NCBI GenBank assembly: GCA_963717765.1 | Contig: CAVQWX010000005.1 | Coordinates: forward strand, 186,001 to 250,000 | Direction: 5' to 3' | Source: JACDER01 sp963717765 | GTDB taxonomy: Bacteria > Actinomycetota > Thermoleophilia > Gaiellales > Gaiellaceae | Length of the DNA: 64,000 nt | In this document: positions 16,075-26,003 of the stretch, in pieces | Position numbering within the stretch: position 1 is the first letter of the stretch | Layout of the letters: the number at the start of each line of letters is the position of its first letter | The notes under the pieces: model-generated | What the model saw: only the letters and a program-made list of their open reading frames with translations | What the model was told of the DNA's origin: nothing | The model's database searches: none | Translations under genes and position numbers: made by a program

Positions 16075-16104
16075 TTGACAACCACACCGTGCGGCAGTTA
16101 TCAC
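16075..16104 (+). promoter_or_regulatory. Consensus-like promoter giving a leaderless transcript
   Basis: A perfect -35 TTGACA at 16075-16080 is followed after 18 bp by TATCAC (16099-16104; TTATCA one base earlier gives a 17-bp spacer). The ATG of the lamin-tail protein gene begins 7 nt after this hexamer, leaving no room for a ribosome-binding site, so initiation on a leaderless mRNA is predicted. Confidence 0.7.
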
Positions 16105-16111
16105 GGTTCTC

Positions 16112-16825
16112 ATGCACATTCACCGCCTCATCGGCATCGCCGCGCTCGTGGCCGCCGCAGCCGCGGGAACGACGTTCGCCCAGGGGCAGACCGGAGTGTC
16201 CGGCACGTCGCTTTCCTCGCTCGGCTCGATCAACGACCTGAACGGGCTCACGTGCTCCTCGGGAGGGGACGCGGGGACGATCGCGGTCTCGACCGCGGCG
16301 GACGGCAATGTCACGTTCAAGTGCAACTTCACGACCCGCGGCCCGATCCTGCGGATCAACGAGGTGATGACGGCGAGCGCCATCTCGGCGGCGAGCGAGT
16401 TCGTCGAGCTCGTCAACACCGGGATCGTCCGCGCCGACCTCACCGGCTTCCGGCTCGTCTACCGGTCGTCCACGGGAACCTCGGAGGAGACGCTCGCGGC
16501 CGTCCCGGCCGGCGCGACGCTGGATCCGGGAGCCCGATACGTCTTCGGCGGCACGACGTTCTGGGGAAAGTCGAACCAGACCTACAACAGCGGCATGGCC
16601 TCCGCCGGCGGTGGAGTCGGCCTGCGGAACCCGGCCGGGCAGCTGGTCGACTCGGTCGGCTACGGCAGCGGCACGACGAACATCTTCGTAGAGGGTGCGC
16701 CTGCGGCAGCTCCGACGGCCGGCGGGAGCATCTCCCGTCTCCCCGACGGGCACGACTCGAACAACAACGCGGCCGACTTCTCGAGCCTGCCGCCAGTGAC
16801 CCCCGGAGCGGTCAACCACCCGTGA
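16112..16825 (+). CDS. Secreted lamin-tail-domain (LTD) protein
   Basis: 237 aa, signal peptide MHIHRLIGIAALVAAAAAGTTFAQG. After a 60-residue Ser/Gly/Thr-rich part with two cysteines, the LTD fold begins at PILRINEVMTASAI, with SEFVELVNTGIVRADLTGFRLVYR and NPAGQLVDSVGYG, and ends in SISRLPDGHDSNNNAADFSSLPPVTPGAVNH, the usual LTD C-terminus. Extracellular; LTD domains occur in secreted or surface-bound proteins and nucleases, here with no catalytic domain. Own promoter immediately upstream. Confidence 0.85.
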   Translation: MHIHRLIGIAALVAAAAAGTTFAQGQTGVSGTSLSSLGSINDLNGLTCSSGGDAGTIAVSTAADGNVTFKCNFTTRGPILRINEVMTASAISAASEFVELVNTGIVRADLTGFRLVYRSSTGTSEETLAAVPAGATLDPGARYVFGGTTFWGKSNQTYNSGMASAGGGVGLRNPAGQLVDSVGYGSGTTNIFVEGAPAAAPTAGGSISRLPDGHDSNNNAADFSSLPPVTPGAVNHP

Positions 16826-16831
16826 CGACCG

Positions 16832-17047
16832 GATGGTTGATGCCGCGATCTCGCGCGTCCGGCTGCACGATCTGGCACGCCTGGGCCGCTCCGGCCCGGC
16901 TACGGCCGGCGGAGCCGGCCTCCACCGTGCCTACGCTTCGCCGCGTCGGCCGCTCACCGATGCTCCCGGCATCGGCAAGCGTCCGCCCCGGCGCCCCAGA
17001 CGCACCAGCTCGCGCCCCGGAGCAGGCGATCTCACGGCATCAACCAT

Positions 17048-17048
<1 letters not shown>
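16832..17048. repeat. Structured intergenic element with 14-bp terminal inverted repeats
   Basis: The arms GATGGTTGATGCCG (16832-16845) and CGGCATCAACCATC (17035-17048) are perfect inverted repeats. Between them lie a long GC-rich near-palindrome (16884-16920, centred on CCGGC-TACG-GCCGG) and a clean hairpin CCGATGC-TCCCG-GCATCGG (16957-16975). The element fills the whole gap between two convergent genes, one arm 6 nt after one stop and the other abutting the other stop. It could be a bidirectional terminator, a structured RNA or a small mobile-type repeat. No coding frame is convincing. Confidence 0.6.
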
Positions 17049-18091
<1,043 letters not shown>

Positions 18092-18129
18092 CTTTTCAGG
18101 GTTTCCCGCACTCGCCCGCAGTCCAAACG

Positions 18130-18135
18130 TAAGAT
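18130..18135 (+). promoter_or_regulatory. -10 element TAAGAT, leaderless start
   Basis: TAAGAT is followed by exactly 6 nt and then the GTG of the S9 peptidase gene; there is no Shine-Dalgarno sequence. This fits the TANNNT-N6/7-start pattern of leaderless actinobacterial mRNAs. No clear -35. Confidence 0.5.
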
Positions 18136-18141
18136 CTCGCC

Positions 18142-19959
18142 GTGGCGAGACCCCGCCGCTCTTCTCCACGGTTCGAGCAGTTCTTCGCCATCCGGCGCTT
18201 TCAGCCGGCGCTCGCGTTCTCACCGGACGGCCGCCGGATCCTGTTCGTGACGAACACGTCCGGGCAGTTCAACCTCTGGCGCACGTCCGTCGGCGGGGGT
18301 CGCCAGCAACAGCTGACCGCGTTCGAGGAGAACACGATCCGCTCGGTAGCCCCCTCGCCGGACGGAAAGACCATTGTCATCACCGCCGACCACGACGGCG
18401 ATGAGTTCCACCAGATCTACTCGCTGCCGTCGACCGGCGGATGGCCCGAGCAGTGGACGGAGGCCCCGCAGGTCCAGCACTTCGTCAGCCAGGAAGGATG
18501 GTCGCCGGACGGGAGCCGGCTCGCATTCGCCGCGAACGCGCGCGTACCGACCGACATGGACATCTGGCTGCGCGACGCCGACGGCAATGTCAGCAATCTC
18601 TTCGGCGAGGGGATGTACGCATTCCCGGCCTCGTGGTCTCGGGACGGGCGAAAGCTGCTCGCGCTCGACTTCCGCAGCAATACCGACACGACGCTCCACC
18701 TGATCGACGTCGGCTCCCGCGACTCCCGCGAGCTGACTCCGCACGAAGGGGAGGTCAAGTACATCCCGGGGCCCTGGGCGAAGGACGGCTCCGGCTTCTA
18801 CCTGCTGGCGGACGAGGGCCGCGAGTATTCGGGTCTCGCCTTCTTACGGCTGGACGGCGGGCTCGAATGGGTGGCCACGCCGGAGGGTGACATCGAAGAG
18901 GTCGCGATGTCCGATGACGGCCGCGTCCTCGGCTGGATCGAGAACGACCGGGGCTGGGCGCGTCTACACCTCCGCGACCTCGACACGGGAGACGACCTGC
19001 CGGAGCCGCAGCTCCCCGCCGGCTCCATCTCTCCCACCGGCAGCGCGCTCACGCTCGCGCCCGGCGGCGCGCACGCCGGGCTGGTCTGGCAGGGGCCGCA
19101 ACACCCGCCCGACCTGTACGCGATCGAGACGGCGACCGGCAAGGCTCGCAAGCTGACCGAGAGCATGCTCGGGGGGCTCCGTCCTCGGCAGCTGGTCGAG
19201 CCGGAGCTCATCTCATATCCAAGCTTCGACGGCCGTGACATCCCCGCGTGGCTCTACCGGCCCAAGCGGCGTGGCAGAACGCCGGTCGTAGTCTCGATCC
19301 ACGGCGGCCCCGAGTCGCAGGAGCGACCGGTCTACCAGCCGCTCTACCAGTACCTGGTCAGCCGCGGAATCGCCGTCCTCGCCACCAACATCCGCGGCTC
19401 GAGCGGCTACGGCAAGACGTACCAGAAGCTCATCCACCACGACTGGGGCGGCGGGGACGTGCGCGACTGGGATCACGCGGTCAAGTGGCTGCACGAGCAG
19501 GACTGGGTCAACCTCGAACGGATCGCGGTCTGGGGCGGTTCGTACGGAGGATTCGCAGTTCTCTCCTGCGTGACGCGGCTGCCCGACTACTGGCGTTGCG
19601 CGGTGGACATCTTCGGGCCGTCGAACCTCGTGACGTTCGTCCGAGCGGTGCCGCCGACCTGGAAGCGCTTCATGGACCAGTGGGTCGGGAACCCGGACAC
19701 CGAGGCGGCCTTCCTTACCGAGCGCTCGCCGATCACGTACGTCGAGCAGGTCAAGGCGCCCTTGCTGGTTATCCAGGGGGCGAAGGATCCGCGCGTCGTC
19801 AAGCCGGAGTCCGACCAAATGGTCGAACGCCTACGAAGTCTTGGCAGAGACGTCGAGTACGAGGTCTTCGAGGACGAGGGACACGGCTTCACGCGACGGT
19901 CGAACGAGCTGCGCGCGTTCAGGCTGAGCGCGGACTGGCTCGAGAAGTACCTAGCCTGA
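18142..19959 (+). CDS. S9-family serine peptidase (prolyl oligopeptidase type)
   Basis: 605 aa, GTG start. The N-terminal 340 residues are a WD40/TolB-type propeller with FSPDGRRILFVTN, PSPDGKTIVITAD and WSPDGSRLAFAAN blades. The C-terminal alpha/beta hydrolase domain begins about residue 355. Catalytic Ser is in GGSYGGFAVL, Asp in GAKDPRV and His in EGHGF, the order and spacing expected for S9C-like acylaminoacyl peptidases. No signal peptide, so cytoplasmic. Expressed from its own promoter, divergent from the sigma factor gene. Confidence 0.92.
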   Translation: MARPRRSSPRFEQFFAIRRFQPALAFSPDGRRILFVTNTSGQFNLWRTSVGGGRQQQLTAFEENTIRSVAPSPDGKTIVITADHDGDEFHQIYSLPSTGGWPEQWTEAPQVQHFVSQEGWSPDGSRLAFAANARVPTDMDIWLRDADGNVSNLFGEGMYAFPASWSRDGRKLLALDFRSNTDTTLHLIDVGSRDSRELTPHEGEVKYIPGPWAKDGSGFYLLADEGREYSGLAFLRLDGGLEWVATPEGDIEEVAMSDDGRVLGWIENDRGWARLHLRDLDTGDDLPEPQLPAGSISPTGSALTLAPGGAHAGLVWQGPQHPPDLYAIETATGKARKLTESMLGGLRPRQLVEPELISYPSFDGRDIPAWLYRPKRRGRTPVVVSIHGGPESQERPVYQPLYQYLVSRGIAVLATNIRGSSGYGKTYQKLIHHDWGGGDVRDWDHAVKWLHEQDWVNLERIAVWGGSYGGFAVLSCVTRLPDYWRCAVDIFGPSNLVTFVRAVPPTWKRFMDQWVGNPDTEAAFLTERSPITYVEQVKAPLLVIQGAKDPRVVKPESDQMVERLRSLGRDVEYEVFEDEGHGFTRRSNELRAFRLSADWLEKYLA

Positions 19960-19996
19960 GCAATCCGGTCCCCGGCGAGCCCGCGTAGAGGGGGCG

Positions 19997-20437
19997 ATGA
20001 TACTGCTCGCCGCGCTCGCCGCTGCGCTCGCTTTCCTGCTCCCGTCGTCGAGCCGGGCGGCCAATCCGCAGCTCTGCGCCCAGGTGGGCCAGGGCGACGC
20101 GTACATCATCTCGCTCAAAGGCGCGGACTGTACGGGAGCCGACCTCACCCAGATCGACGCCGGGACGTACGACATCGTCGTCCACGACTACTCGCAGATC
20201 CACAACTTCCACCTGACGGGACCAGGCGGAGTGGACATGGCAACGGACGTCGTGGGAATCACGGACCCGCCGTCTACGGGAGTGGCGTGGACGCTCACGC
20301 TCGTGAACGGAGTTTCCCGCACCTATTCGCATACGAAGAAGGGGCTCGTCATCTCCCAGAAGCCCGCGGCGGGCACCCGCCACCGGAACAACCAACCGGT
20401 GAACCTGGTCGTCAGCCGCGGGCGCAAGCCGAAGTAA
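19997..20437 (+). CDS. Small secreted protein with cupredoxin-like core and PASTA-like tail
   Basis: 146 aa with signal peptide (MILLAALAAALAFLLPSSSRA) and an SD-like GAGGGGG before the ATG. The central part TYDIVVHDYSQIHNFHLTGPGGVDMATDV resembles the plastocyanin-like domain found in secreted actinobacterial proteins (HNFHL supplies potential metal ligands). The C-terminal 40 residues (GLVISQKPAAGTRHRNNQPVNLVVSRG) match the end of a PASTA domain. Probably cell-wall associated; no enzyme activity assigned. Confidence 0.7.
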   Translation: MILLAALAAALAFLLPSSSRAANPQLCAQVGQGDAYIISLKGADCTGADLTQIDAGTYDIVVHDYSQIHNFHLTGPGGVDMATDVVGITDPPSTGVAWTLTLVNGVSRTYSHTKKGLVISQKPAAGTRHRNNQPVNLVVSRGRKPK

Positions 20438-20440
20438 GCT
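20435..20440 (+). promoter_or_regulatory. -10 element TAAGCT, leaderless start of gmd-like gene
   Basis: TAAGCT overlaps the stop of the upstream secreted protein gene and lies 7 nt before the GTG at 20448; no ribosome-binding site is present. It belongs to the recurrent TANNNT-start pattern in this window. Confidence 0.45.
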
Positions 20441-20447
20441 CATCCCC

Positions 20448-21437
20448 GTGCCCAGGCGGGCTCTCATCACCGGAATCGCCGGACAGGACGGCTCGTACCT
20501 GGCCGAGCTCCTCCTCGACGAGGGTTACGAGGTCTTCGGCATCGTGCGCGACCCGGACGCGCAGTACGACAACCTGGTCGGGATCGAGGACCGAATCGGC
20601 CTGATCCGGGCCGACCTCCTCGACCAGTCGTCACTCCTGAGCGCGCTCGACGAGTCGCAGCCTGACGAGGTCTACAACCTGGCCGCACCGTCCTTCGTGC
20701 CGATGTCCTGGGACCAGCCGGTCCTTACGGCGCAGTTCGCTGCCGTCGGCGCGACCTCGATCCTGGAGGCCATTCGCGAGACGCGGCCGGGGATCCGCTT
20801 CTACCAGGCCTCCTCCAGCGAGATCTTCGGCGAGCCACGGGAGACCCCCCAGAACGAGCGGACACCGCTCGCGCCGGTGACGCCGTACGGGGTGGCGAAG
20901 GCCTACGCGCACTTCATCGTCGGGTCCTACCGCCGCCGCTACGGCCTCTTCGCGTGCTCGGGAATCCTCTACAACCACGAGTCGCCGCGCCGGCCGCTCG
21001 ACTTCGTCACCAGAAAGGTCGCACACGGCGTTGCCCGGATCGCCCGCGGGCTCGACGACGAGCTCGTGCTGGGAAACCTGGACGCGCGACGCGACTGGGG
21101 GTATGCGCCCGACTACGTGCGGGCGATGTGGCTCATGCTCCAGCAGCCCGAGGCGCGCGACTACGTCGTCGCCACGGGCGTCCTCCATTCCGTGCGAGAC
21201 CTGGTGGAACGCGCGTTCGGGCATGCCGGCCTCGAGTGGGAGAAGCATGTCCGCATCGACGAAGCGCTGCAGCGCGGAAAGGCCGAGCTACACGACCTTG
21301 TCGGCGATGCTTCGCTCGCACGAGAGCGCCTCGACTGGGCCCCCAGCATCGATTTCGACCAGCTCATGCGGATTCTGGTCGAGTCCGCGCTGGCGTCTCT
21401 GAACGCAGCCGAAACAGAACTTTTACGTTTGGAATAG
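20448..21437 (+). CDS. gmd: GDP-mannose 4,6-dehydratase family SDR
   Basis: 329 aa, GTG start. Extended SDR with the Gmd-specific nucleotide loop RALITGIAGQDGSYLAELLL, the ASSSEIFGEPRE active-site segment, YGVAKAYAH (Tyr/Lys pair) and NHESPRRPLDFVTRKVAHGVARI, a block diagnostic of GDP-mannose 4,6-dehydratases. It would produce GDP-4-keto-6-deoxymannose for deoxyhexoses such as rhamnose, fucose or perosamine. No reductase or epimerase of the same pathway is adjacent; the two other nucleotide-sugar SDRs in the window act on different substrates by motif. First gene of the glycan block. Some drift from classical Gmd, so substrate is likely but not certain. Confidence 0.82.
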   Translation: MPRRALITGIAGQDGSYLAELLLDEGYEVFGIVRDPDAQYDNLVGIEDRIGLIRADLLDQSSLLSALDESQPDEVYNLAAPSFVPMSWDQPVLTAQFAAVGATSILEAIRETRPGIRFYQASSSEIFGEPRETPQNERTPLAPVTPYGVAKAYAHFIVGSYRRRYGLFACSGILYNHESPRRPLDFVTRKVAHGVARIARGLDDELVLGNLDARRDWGYAPDYVRAMWLMLQQPEARDYVVATGVLHSVRDLVERAFGHAGLEWEKHVRIDEALQRGKAELHDLVGDASLARERLDWAPSIDFDQLMRILVESALASLNAAETELLRLE

Positions 21438-21449
21438 AGCAACTCCCGG

Positions 21450-21455
21450 TACAGT
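21450..21455 (+). promoter_or_regulatory. -10 element TACAGT, leaderless start
   Basis: TACAGT is 7 nt upstream of the GTG at 21463, with no ribosome-binding site. Part of the TANNNT-start series. Confidence 0.45.
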
Positions 21456-21462
21456 CGAGGTC

Positions 21463-22053
21463 GTGACGGGTCGCTATCTCGCTGTCGCGGTAGCGGTTGC
21501 ACTGGCCGCTTCCCTTCCCGCCTCGGCCGCACGCAAGTCGGTCGAGCATTTCACCGTGGCCTCGGCGAAGGTAGCCGCGACGCTCACCTTCCACAGTGCC
21601 AACTCGAGCCAATCCGTACAGACAAACGGCACCGTCGTGCTCTCCGCCTCGCAGAAGAGCCGAGGCAAGGGAGCGCTGCCGGGACGCGCGCTGGCCGCAC
21701 TGAAGGGAACGTTGAAGGAGCGCGTGACCACGAAGCAAGCGACGCCCGATGCGAACCCGTATCAGGAGACGTGCGCGAACTCGCGCAAGATCGGCGGCAA
21801 GGGCGGGCTCACCCTCCGCCGAGTCGGGAACAAGGTGCGGGCCGGCTGGGCCTTCCCGCAGGCGAAGGTCAGTTTCTGCCAAGGGCCGAATGTCGCGAAG
21901 AGCGTGACCGCGAAGATGAAGCGCGTCTACTCGTCTTCAACCTTCGACAAAAAGCGCGTGACCGTGGTTCTCAAGGGGACGAACACGACCCATTCCGGCA
22001 AGACCACGCTGATCTACCGCTGGAACGCACGGGTCATCCTCGCCCGAAGGTAG
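21463..22053 (+). CDS. Secreted protein of unknown function
   Basis: 196 aa with a clear signal peptide (MTGRYLAVAVAVALAASLPASAA). The mature part is basic, Ser/Thr/Lys-rich and predicted mainly beta (VAATLTFHSANSSQSVQTNGTVVLSA, KRVTVVLKGTNTTHSGKTTLIYRW), with two cysteines (ETCANSRK, VSFCQG) that could pair. No family recognised. It sits between two nucleotide-sugar genes but has its own -10 element, so a link to the glycan pathway is not established. Confidence 0.65.
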   Translation: MTGRYLAVAVAVALAASLPASAARKSVEHFTVASAKVAATLTFHSANSSQSVQTNGTVVLSASQKSRGKGALPGRALAALKGTLKERVTTKQATPDANPYQETCANSRKIGGKGGLTLRRVGNKVRAGWAFPQAKVSFCQGPNVAKSVTAKMKRVYSSSTFDKKRVTVVLKGTNTTHSGKTTLIYRWNARVILARR

Positions 22054-22084
22054 GCACCGCGCTAGTCGCCGGGCAGGGCGCCGT

Positions 22085-22090
22085 TAGGCT
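22085..22090 (+). promoter_or_regulatory. -10 element TAGGCT, leaderless start
   Basis: TAGGCT is 7 nt upstream of the GTG at 22098 with no ribosome-binding site; same spacing as the elements before the gmd-like gene and the secreted protein gene. Confidence 0.45.
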
Positions 22091-22097
22091 GTACGGC

Positions 22098-23096
22098 GTG
22101 CCCAAAGCCCTGATCACCGGCGGCGCGGGCTTCATCGGCTCGCACCTGGCCGAGCTCCTCCTCGACGAGGGCACGGAAGTGTTCGTGCTCGACGACCTCT
22201 CGACCGGCTCGATCCAGAATGTCGCGCACCTCCGCGACCATCCCGACTTCCACCTCGTGGTGGACACGGTCCTCGCCCCGGCCGTCGTGTCCGAGCTCGT
22301 CTACAAGTGCAATGTCGTGTACCACCTGGCCGCAGCGGTCGGCGTCCGTCTGATCGTCGAGCAGCCGGTGCACACGCTGGTGACGAACGTCCAGGGGACG
22401 GAGATCGTCCTCGACTACTGCAACCGCTTCGGCAAGCGCGTGCTGATCGCATCCAGCTCCGAGGTGTACGGCGACCATCGCGAGGAGCGGCCTCTGCGCG
22501 AGAACGACCGGCGCGTGTACGGCCCGACCACCGAACGCCGCTGGCTGTACGCGGACTCGAAGGTGCTGGACGAGTTTCTGGCGCTCGGCTACCACCAGGA
22601 GCGCGCGCTCGACTGTGTGATCGCGCGCCTCTTCAACACGGTTGGGCCTCGGCAGAGCGCGCAGTACGGGATGGTGATCCCGAACTTCGTCCGGAGCGCA
22701 GTGGCCGGCGCGGTGCTGGAGGTGCACGGCGACGGAACGCAGACGCGCTCCTTCTGCCACGTCCAGGACACGATTCGTGGGCTCAAGGGGCTCATGGACG
22801 ACAGCTCGATCTCCGGCGAGATCTACAACGTGGGCTCGACGCAGCGGATTCGCATCCTCGACCTCGCGCAGCGCGTCCTCGAGCTAACGGGCTCGAATTC
22901 GGAGATCACGTTCGTCCCGTATGACCGCGTCTACGGGCTCGGCATAGAGGACACGCTCCACCGCGAGCCGTCGATCGAGCGGATCAAGAGCGCGATCGGC
23001 TGGCAGCCCAGCCTGGATCTAGAGCGGATCCTGTCGGACGTGATCGACCACACCCGTCACGCGCCCGTTGCCGTCGAGGCCGAAACGTTGCCCTGA
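22098..23096 (+). CDS. NAD-dependent nucleotide-sugar epimerase/dehydratase (extended SDR)
   Basis: 332 aa. NAD loop ALITGGAGFIGSHLAELLLDEG, then YHLAAAVGVRLIVEQP, ASSSEVYGDHREERPL, and the catalytic Tyr/Lys in LYADSKVLDEF (the more common YxxxK is displayed as YADSK). RLFNTVGPRQSAQYGMVIPNFVRSA and DGTQTRSFCHVQDTIRGL fit UDP-glucuronate decarboxylase/UDP-glucose epimerase-like enzymes. Exact product (UDP-xylose, UDP-galactose or other) cannot be fixed. Its last 78 nt overlap the convergent GT4 gene. Confidence 0.82.
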   Translation: MPKALITGGAGFIGSHLAELLLDEGTEVFVLDDLSTGSIQNVAHLRDHPDFHLVVDTVLAPAVVSELVYKCNVVYHLAAAVGVRLIVEQPVHTLVTNVQGTEIVLDYCNRFGKRVLIASSSEVYGDHREERPLRENDRRVYGPTTERRWLYADSKVLDEFLALGYHQERALDCVIARLFNTVGPRQSAQYGMVIPNFVRSAVAGAVLEVHGDGTQTRSFCHVQDTIRGLKGLMDDSSISGEIYNVGSTQRIRILDLAQRVLELTGSNSEITFVPYDRVYGLGIEDTLHREPSIERIKSAIGWQPSLDLERILSDVIDHTRHAPVAVEAETLP

Positions 23097-24047
23097 GATC
23101 GCCTCGGATTGGCTTCCGCCGAGTACCTGCTCATAGACCCGAATGACCCGCTCAGCAATGAGCGGACGCGCGAACTCCTCCGCCCGCGCGCGGAGAGCCT
23201 GCCCGCCGGGCTTCTGTAACGCCCGCAGCACTGCCGCCGCCAGCGAGCTGACCTCGCGGCCGGCGACGAAGCATCCAGGTAGCCCCGAGATCGTCTCGGG
23301 GACGTCCCCGACCGGCACGGAGACGATGGGGGTCGCGCAGGCGAGCGCTTCCTTGATCGCCGCGGGCGCCCCTTCGAACTCCGACGTCATTAGCACGACG
23401 TCGGAGGCGGCCACGACGCGGGCGGCTCCCTCGCGGGAGAGATTGTCGAGCGTGACGGCCTGCACGTCGGGCGCACCGTCGCGAACCTGCTCGAAGACGG
23501 CGTCGAACAGCGTCGCTCCCTTGCGGCGGTTGCCGCGCGAGCCGGGAAGAAGCACATGACGTGCGTGGGGCTGCCAGCCAAGCTCGCGGCGAACGGCCGG
23601 CCGGTCGAGAGGGCGAAAGAGATCGACGTCGACACCGACAGGGATCACATGGGCCTGAGGAAGCTTCATCCGCATCCGTGCGTCAGAGCTGACGAAGATC
23701 GGCTCGCTCATCCGCGCGACGAACCAGGAGACGCGGGTCTGCCAGGGTACGTAGCCGGTCTCGCTGCCGTGGAACGTCGTCACGACCGGGACCTTCCGCT
23801 GGGTGAGGGCGACGGCGCCCGTCAGGCCGTAGTGGGCATGCACGAGGTCATACGGGCGGGAAGCGAGCCGACGCCGCAGGTGCACGACCGCGCGGGCGTA
23901 ATTCGCGCGGCTCTCGGTGCCCGGGATGTAGAGCACGTCGATCTCCAACCCGGCGCGCTGCAGGTCGTCGACCTGCTCCTGCACGAACGAGCCGAACGTC
24001 GGCCTCGCCGCGGAGGGCCACATGTTGGTGCAGACGAGGACCCTCAC
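23019..24047 (-). CDS. Glycosyltransferase family 4
   Basis: 342 aa, GTG start that overlaps the stop of the upstream GT4 gene (GTGA). GT-B fold: N-terminal VLVCTNMWPSAARPTFGSFVQEQVDDL and DLVHAHYGLTGAVAL, then PVVTTFHGSE; C-terminal VLLPGSRGNRRKG and MTSEFEGAPAAIKEALACATPIVSVPVGDVPE, the E-x7-E donor-binding motif of GT4. Acts in the cytoplasm on a lipid-linked glycan. Second gene of a two-GT minus-strand operon. The last 26 residues overlap the convergent epimerase. Confidence 0.85.
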   Translation of the reverse strand: MRVLVCTNMWPSAARPTFGSFVQEQVDDLQRAGLEIDVLYIPGTESRANYARAVVHLRRRLASRPYDLVHAHYGLTGAVALTQRKVPVVTTFHGSETGYVPWQTRVSWFVARMSEPIFVSSDARMRMKLPQAHVIPVGVDVDLFRPLDRPAVRRELGWQPHARHVLLPGSRGNRRKGATLFDAVFEQVRDGAPDVQAVTLDNLSREGAARVVAASDVVLMTSEFEGAPAAIKEALACATPIVSVPVGDVPETISGLPGCFVAGREVSSLAAAVLRALQKPGGQALRARAEEFARPLIAERVIRVYEQVLGGSQSEAISGQRFGLDGNGRVTGVVDHVRQDPL

Positions 24048-24748
24048 CTGGACAGGACCTCGTCGAACAGCTCGTCGTAGCCCGCAACCATCCGCTCGAG
24101 CGTAAAGCGTTCGTGGAACGCCGTGCGCCCCGCCTCGCCGAGACGCCGCGTTCGCTCCGGGTCGCTAGCGAGCGAAACGAGCGCCGCCGCATACGCGTCC
24201 TCGTCTCCAGGCGGCACGAGCATGCCGTTCACCCCGTCGCCCACGAGGTCGGCGACTCCACCGACGCGTGTGGCGAGCACCGCCCGGCCGGCGGCCATCG
24301 CCTCGACCACCACGAGAGGCGCCGCCTCGGCGCTGCTGGAGAGGCAGACGACGTCCGAGGCCGCGAGCAGAGCCGGTACGTCGTCGCGGCGACCGAGGAG
24401 CCGGACGGCACCGTCCGTCAGCGCGACCTCCTGTTCGACGATCCGCCGCTCGGCGCCGGCTCCCGCCACGAGACCGCGGATGCGCGGCTCCTCCGCCGCG
24501 GCCCGGGCGACCGCGCGCACGAACAGTGGGACCTGCTTTTCGGGCCGTAGAGAAGCCGCAAGCACCGCCACGAAATCAGTGCTTTCGAGCCCCAGCTCCT
24601 CGCGCGAACACGCGTGCACCCCGTTCAGGGCCACGCCGTTCGGAATGATGCGGATGCGGCTCTCGTCGATCCCGAGCGAGCGCAGTGCGGATATCTGCGC
24701 CGCCGAGACGACGACGACACAACGCACCGAGCGTGCGACCCGCCGCAC
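24044..24748 (-). pseudogene. GT4 glycosyltransferase, C-terminal part (split by frameshift)
   Basis: Carries the donor-binding half of a GT4: VVVVSAAQISALRSLG, RIIPNGVALNG, AASLRPEKQVPLFVRAVA, LSSSAEAAPLVVVEAMAAGRAVLATRVGGVADLV. It continues the protein begun in the next entry in a different frame. At about 24780 the first frame reads ...VTVEHAGPG while this frame reads ...GQDCGFARAQRLLVRRVAR. Removing one G from the run at this point would rejoin them, so a single-base insertion (real or sequencing) is the simplest explanation. Intact GT4 would be about 363 aa. Confidence 0.75.
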
Positions 24749-25136
24749 GAGGAGGCGTTGGGCGCGGGCGAAGCCGCAATCCTGGCCCGGCGTGCTCCAC
24801 CGTGACGTGAGGCACCCCGAGTCGCCGGGCGAGCGCGTGTCCGACGACCTGGGCGCTCACCGAGCGTGAGACGACGATCTGCGGCTCGAGCCCGCGAGCC
24901 ACTCGCATGGCGCGCCTCCAGCCCGCAATGTCGGTGCGGAAGCGAAGGTGTGCGCAGTCGACGCGAACGCCGCTCGCGCGAAGCTCGCCGGCCAGGTCTC
25001 CCTCGCGCGCAAGCGTCAGGAGCGCGACGTCGTGCCCGAGCGCGTGCAGGCCGAGCAGAAGTGACAGGGTCTGGCGTTCCGCGCCTCCGGCCCCTTCGAG
25101 ATCGGGACATACGAACAGGATGCGCTTCGGCGTCAT
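24576..25136 (-). pseudogene. GT4 glycosyltransferase, N-terminal part (split by frameshift)
   Basis: Begins MTPKRILFVCPDLEGAGGAERQTLSLLLGL, a standard GT4 N-terminus (GGAERQ glycan-binding loop), and runs in good coding sense to VPHVTVEHAGPG at about 24780. It then becomes Arg/Pro-rich out-of-frame sequence. The missing half is in the overlapping frame 24044-24748. Divergent from the methyltransferase at 25152 with 15 nt between starts. Confidence 0.75.
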
Positions 25137-25151
25137 GTACCTCTGATTATC

Positions 25152-26003
25152 GTGCCCCGCTCAGCCAAAGTGACACTTTCGCATCCACGACTGCGCGACA
25201 TCCTCGCGTGCCCCGTCTGCCGCTCCCGGCTCTCAGCCGTCGAGCCGGCGTTGGAGTGCTCGGGCTGCGGCGCAACGTTTTCCTACGTGGACGGCGTCCC
25301 GACGTTGACGCCGGACGGACGGCTGCCGCCGCTGCCGGCCGGGCGTGGGGTGCTTCGCCGGCGTCTGCGTCCCGTCCTGTCCCAGAAGTTCGCGACCCGC
25401 GGCATGCCCGAGCGATTCGCCGCCTCCTTCCCGTCTGGCTCGCTGCTCCTGAACGTGGGCGGCGGCGAGGAGGCGTACGGCCCGGACGTCGTCAATCTCG
25501 ATCTCGCCCCGTATGCGCCGGTCGACGTCGTCGGCCTCTCCGAGGCGCTGCCATTCGCCGACGGGTCGTTCGCCGGCTGCATCGCGCAGGCCGTGCTCGA
25601 ACACGTCGAGGACGCGGAGGCGACGTTGACGGAGATCCATCGCGTGCTCGTCCCCGGCGGCCGCGTGCTGGTCGATGTCCCCTTCATGCAGGGTCGACAC
25701 GCCGCCCCACACGATCACCGTCGCTTCACCGAGGAAGGGCTTCGCGCCACGCTCGAGCGGCACGGCTTCACCGTGGTGCAGAGCGGCGTCTCCGTCGGCC
25801 CCGGATCGGCGATGGCAACCGTCACCGCCGAGTACATGGCGCTGCTCCTCTCCGTCCGCAGCAGGAGCGCCTATCGGGTGGCTCGGCTGCTGACCAGCTG
25901 GCTCGCGCTCCCGCTCAAGTACACAGACGCCTGGCTGGCCGCGCATCCGGAAGCGGGAGTGATCGCGAGCGGCGTCTGGGCCCACGCTCGCAAGGAGAGC
26001 TAG
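25152..26003 (+). CDS. Class I SAM-dependent methyltransferase with N-terminal zinc ribbon
   Basis: 283 aa, GTG start. Residues 18-50 form a Trm112-like ribbon (LACPVCRSRL, ALECSGCGATFSYVDGVPTL). The methyltransferase domain has LLLNVGGGEEAYGPDVVNLDL (motif I), VDVVGLSEALPFADGSFAGCIAQAVLEHVEDAEATLTEIHRVLVPGGRVLVDVPF, typical of Methyltransf_11 enzymes in polysaccharide clusters. Probably methylates a sugar or lipid carrier. The stop codon begins the left arm of an inverted repeat shared with the convergent flippase gene. Confidence 0.85.
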   Translation: MPRSAKVTLSHPRLRDILACPVCRSRLSAVEPALECSGCGATFSYVDGVPTLTPDGRLPPLPAGRGVLRRRLRPVLSQKFATRGMPERFAASFPSGSLLLNVGGGEEAYGPDVVNLDLAPYAPVDVVGLSEALPFADGSFAGCIAQAVLEHVEDAEATLTEIHRVLVPGGRVLVDVPFMQGRHAAPHDHRRFTEEGLRATLERHGFTVVQSGVSVGPGSAMATVTAEYMALLLSVRSRSAYRVARLLTSWLALPLKYTDAWLAAHPEAGVIASGVWAHARKES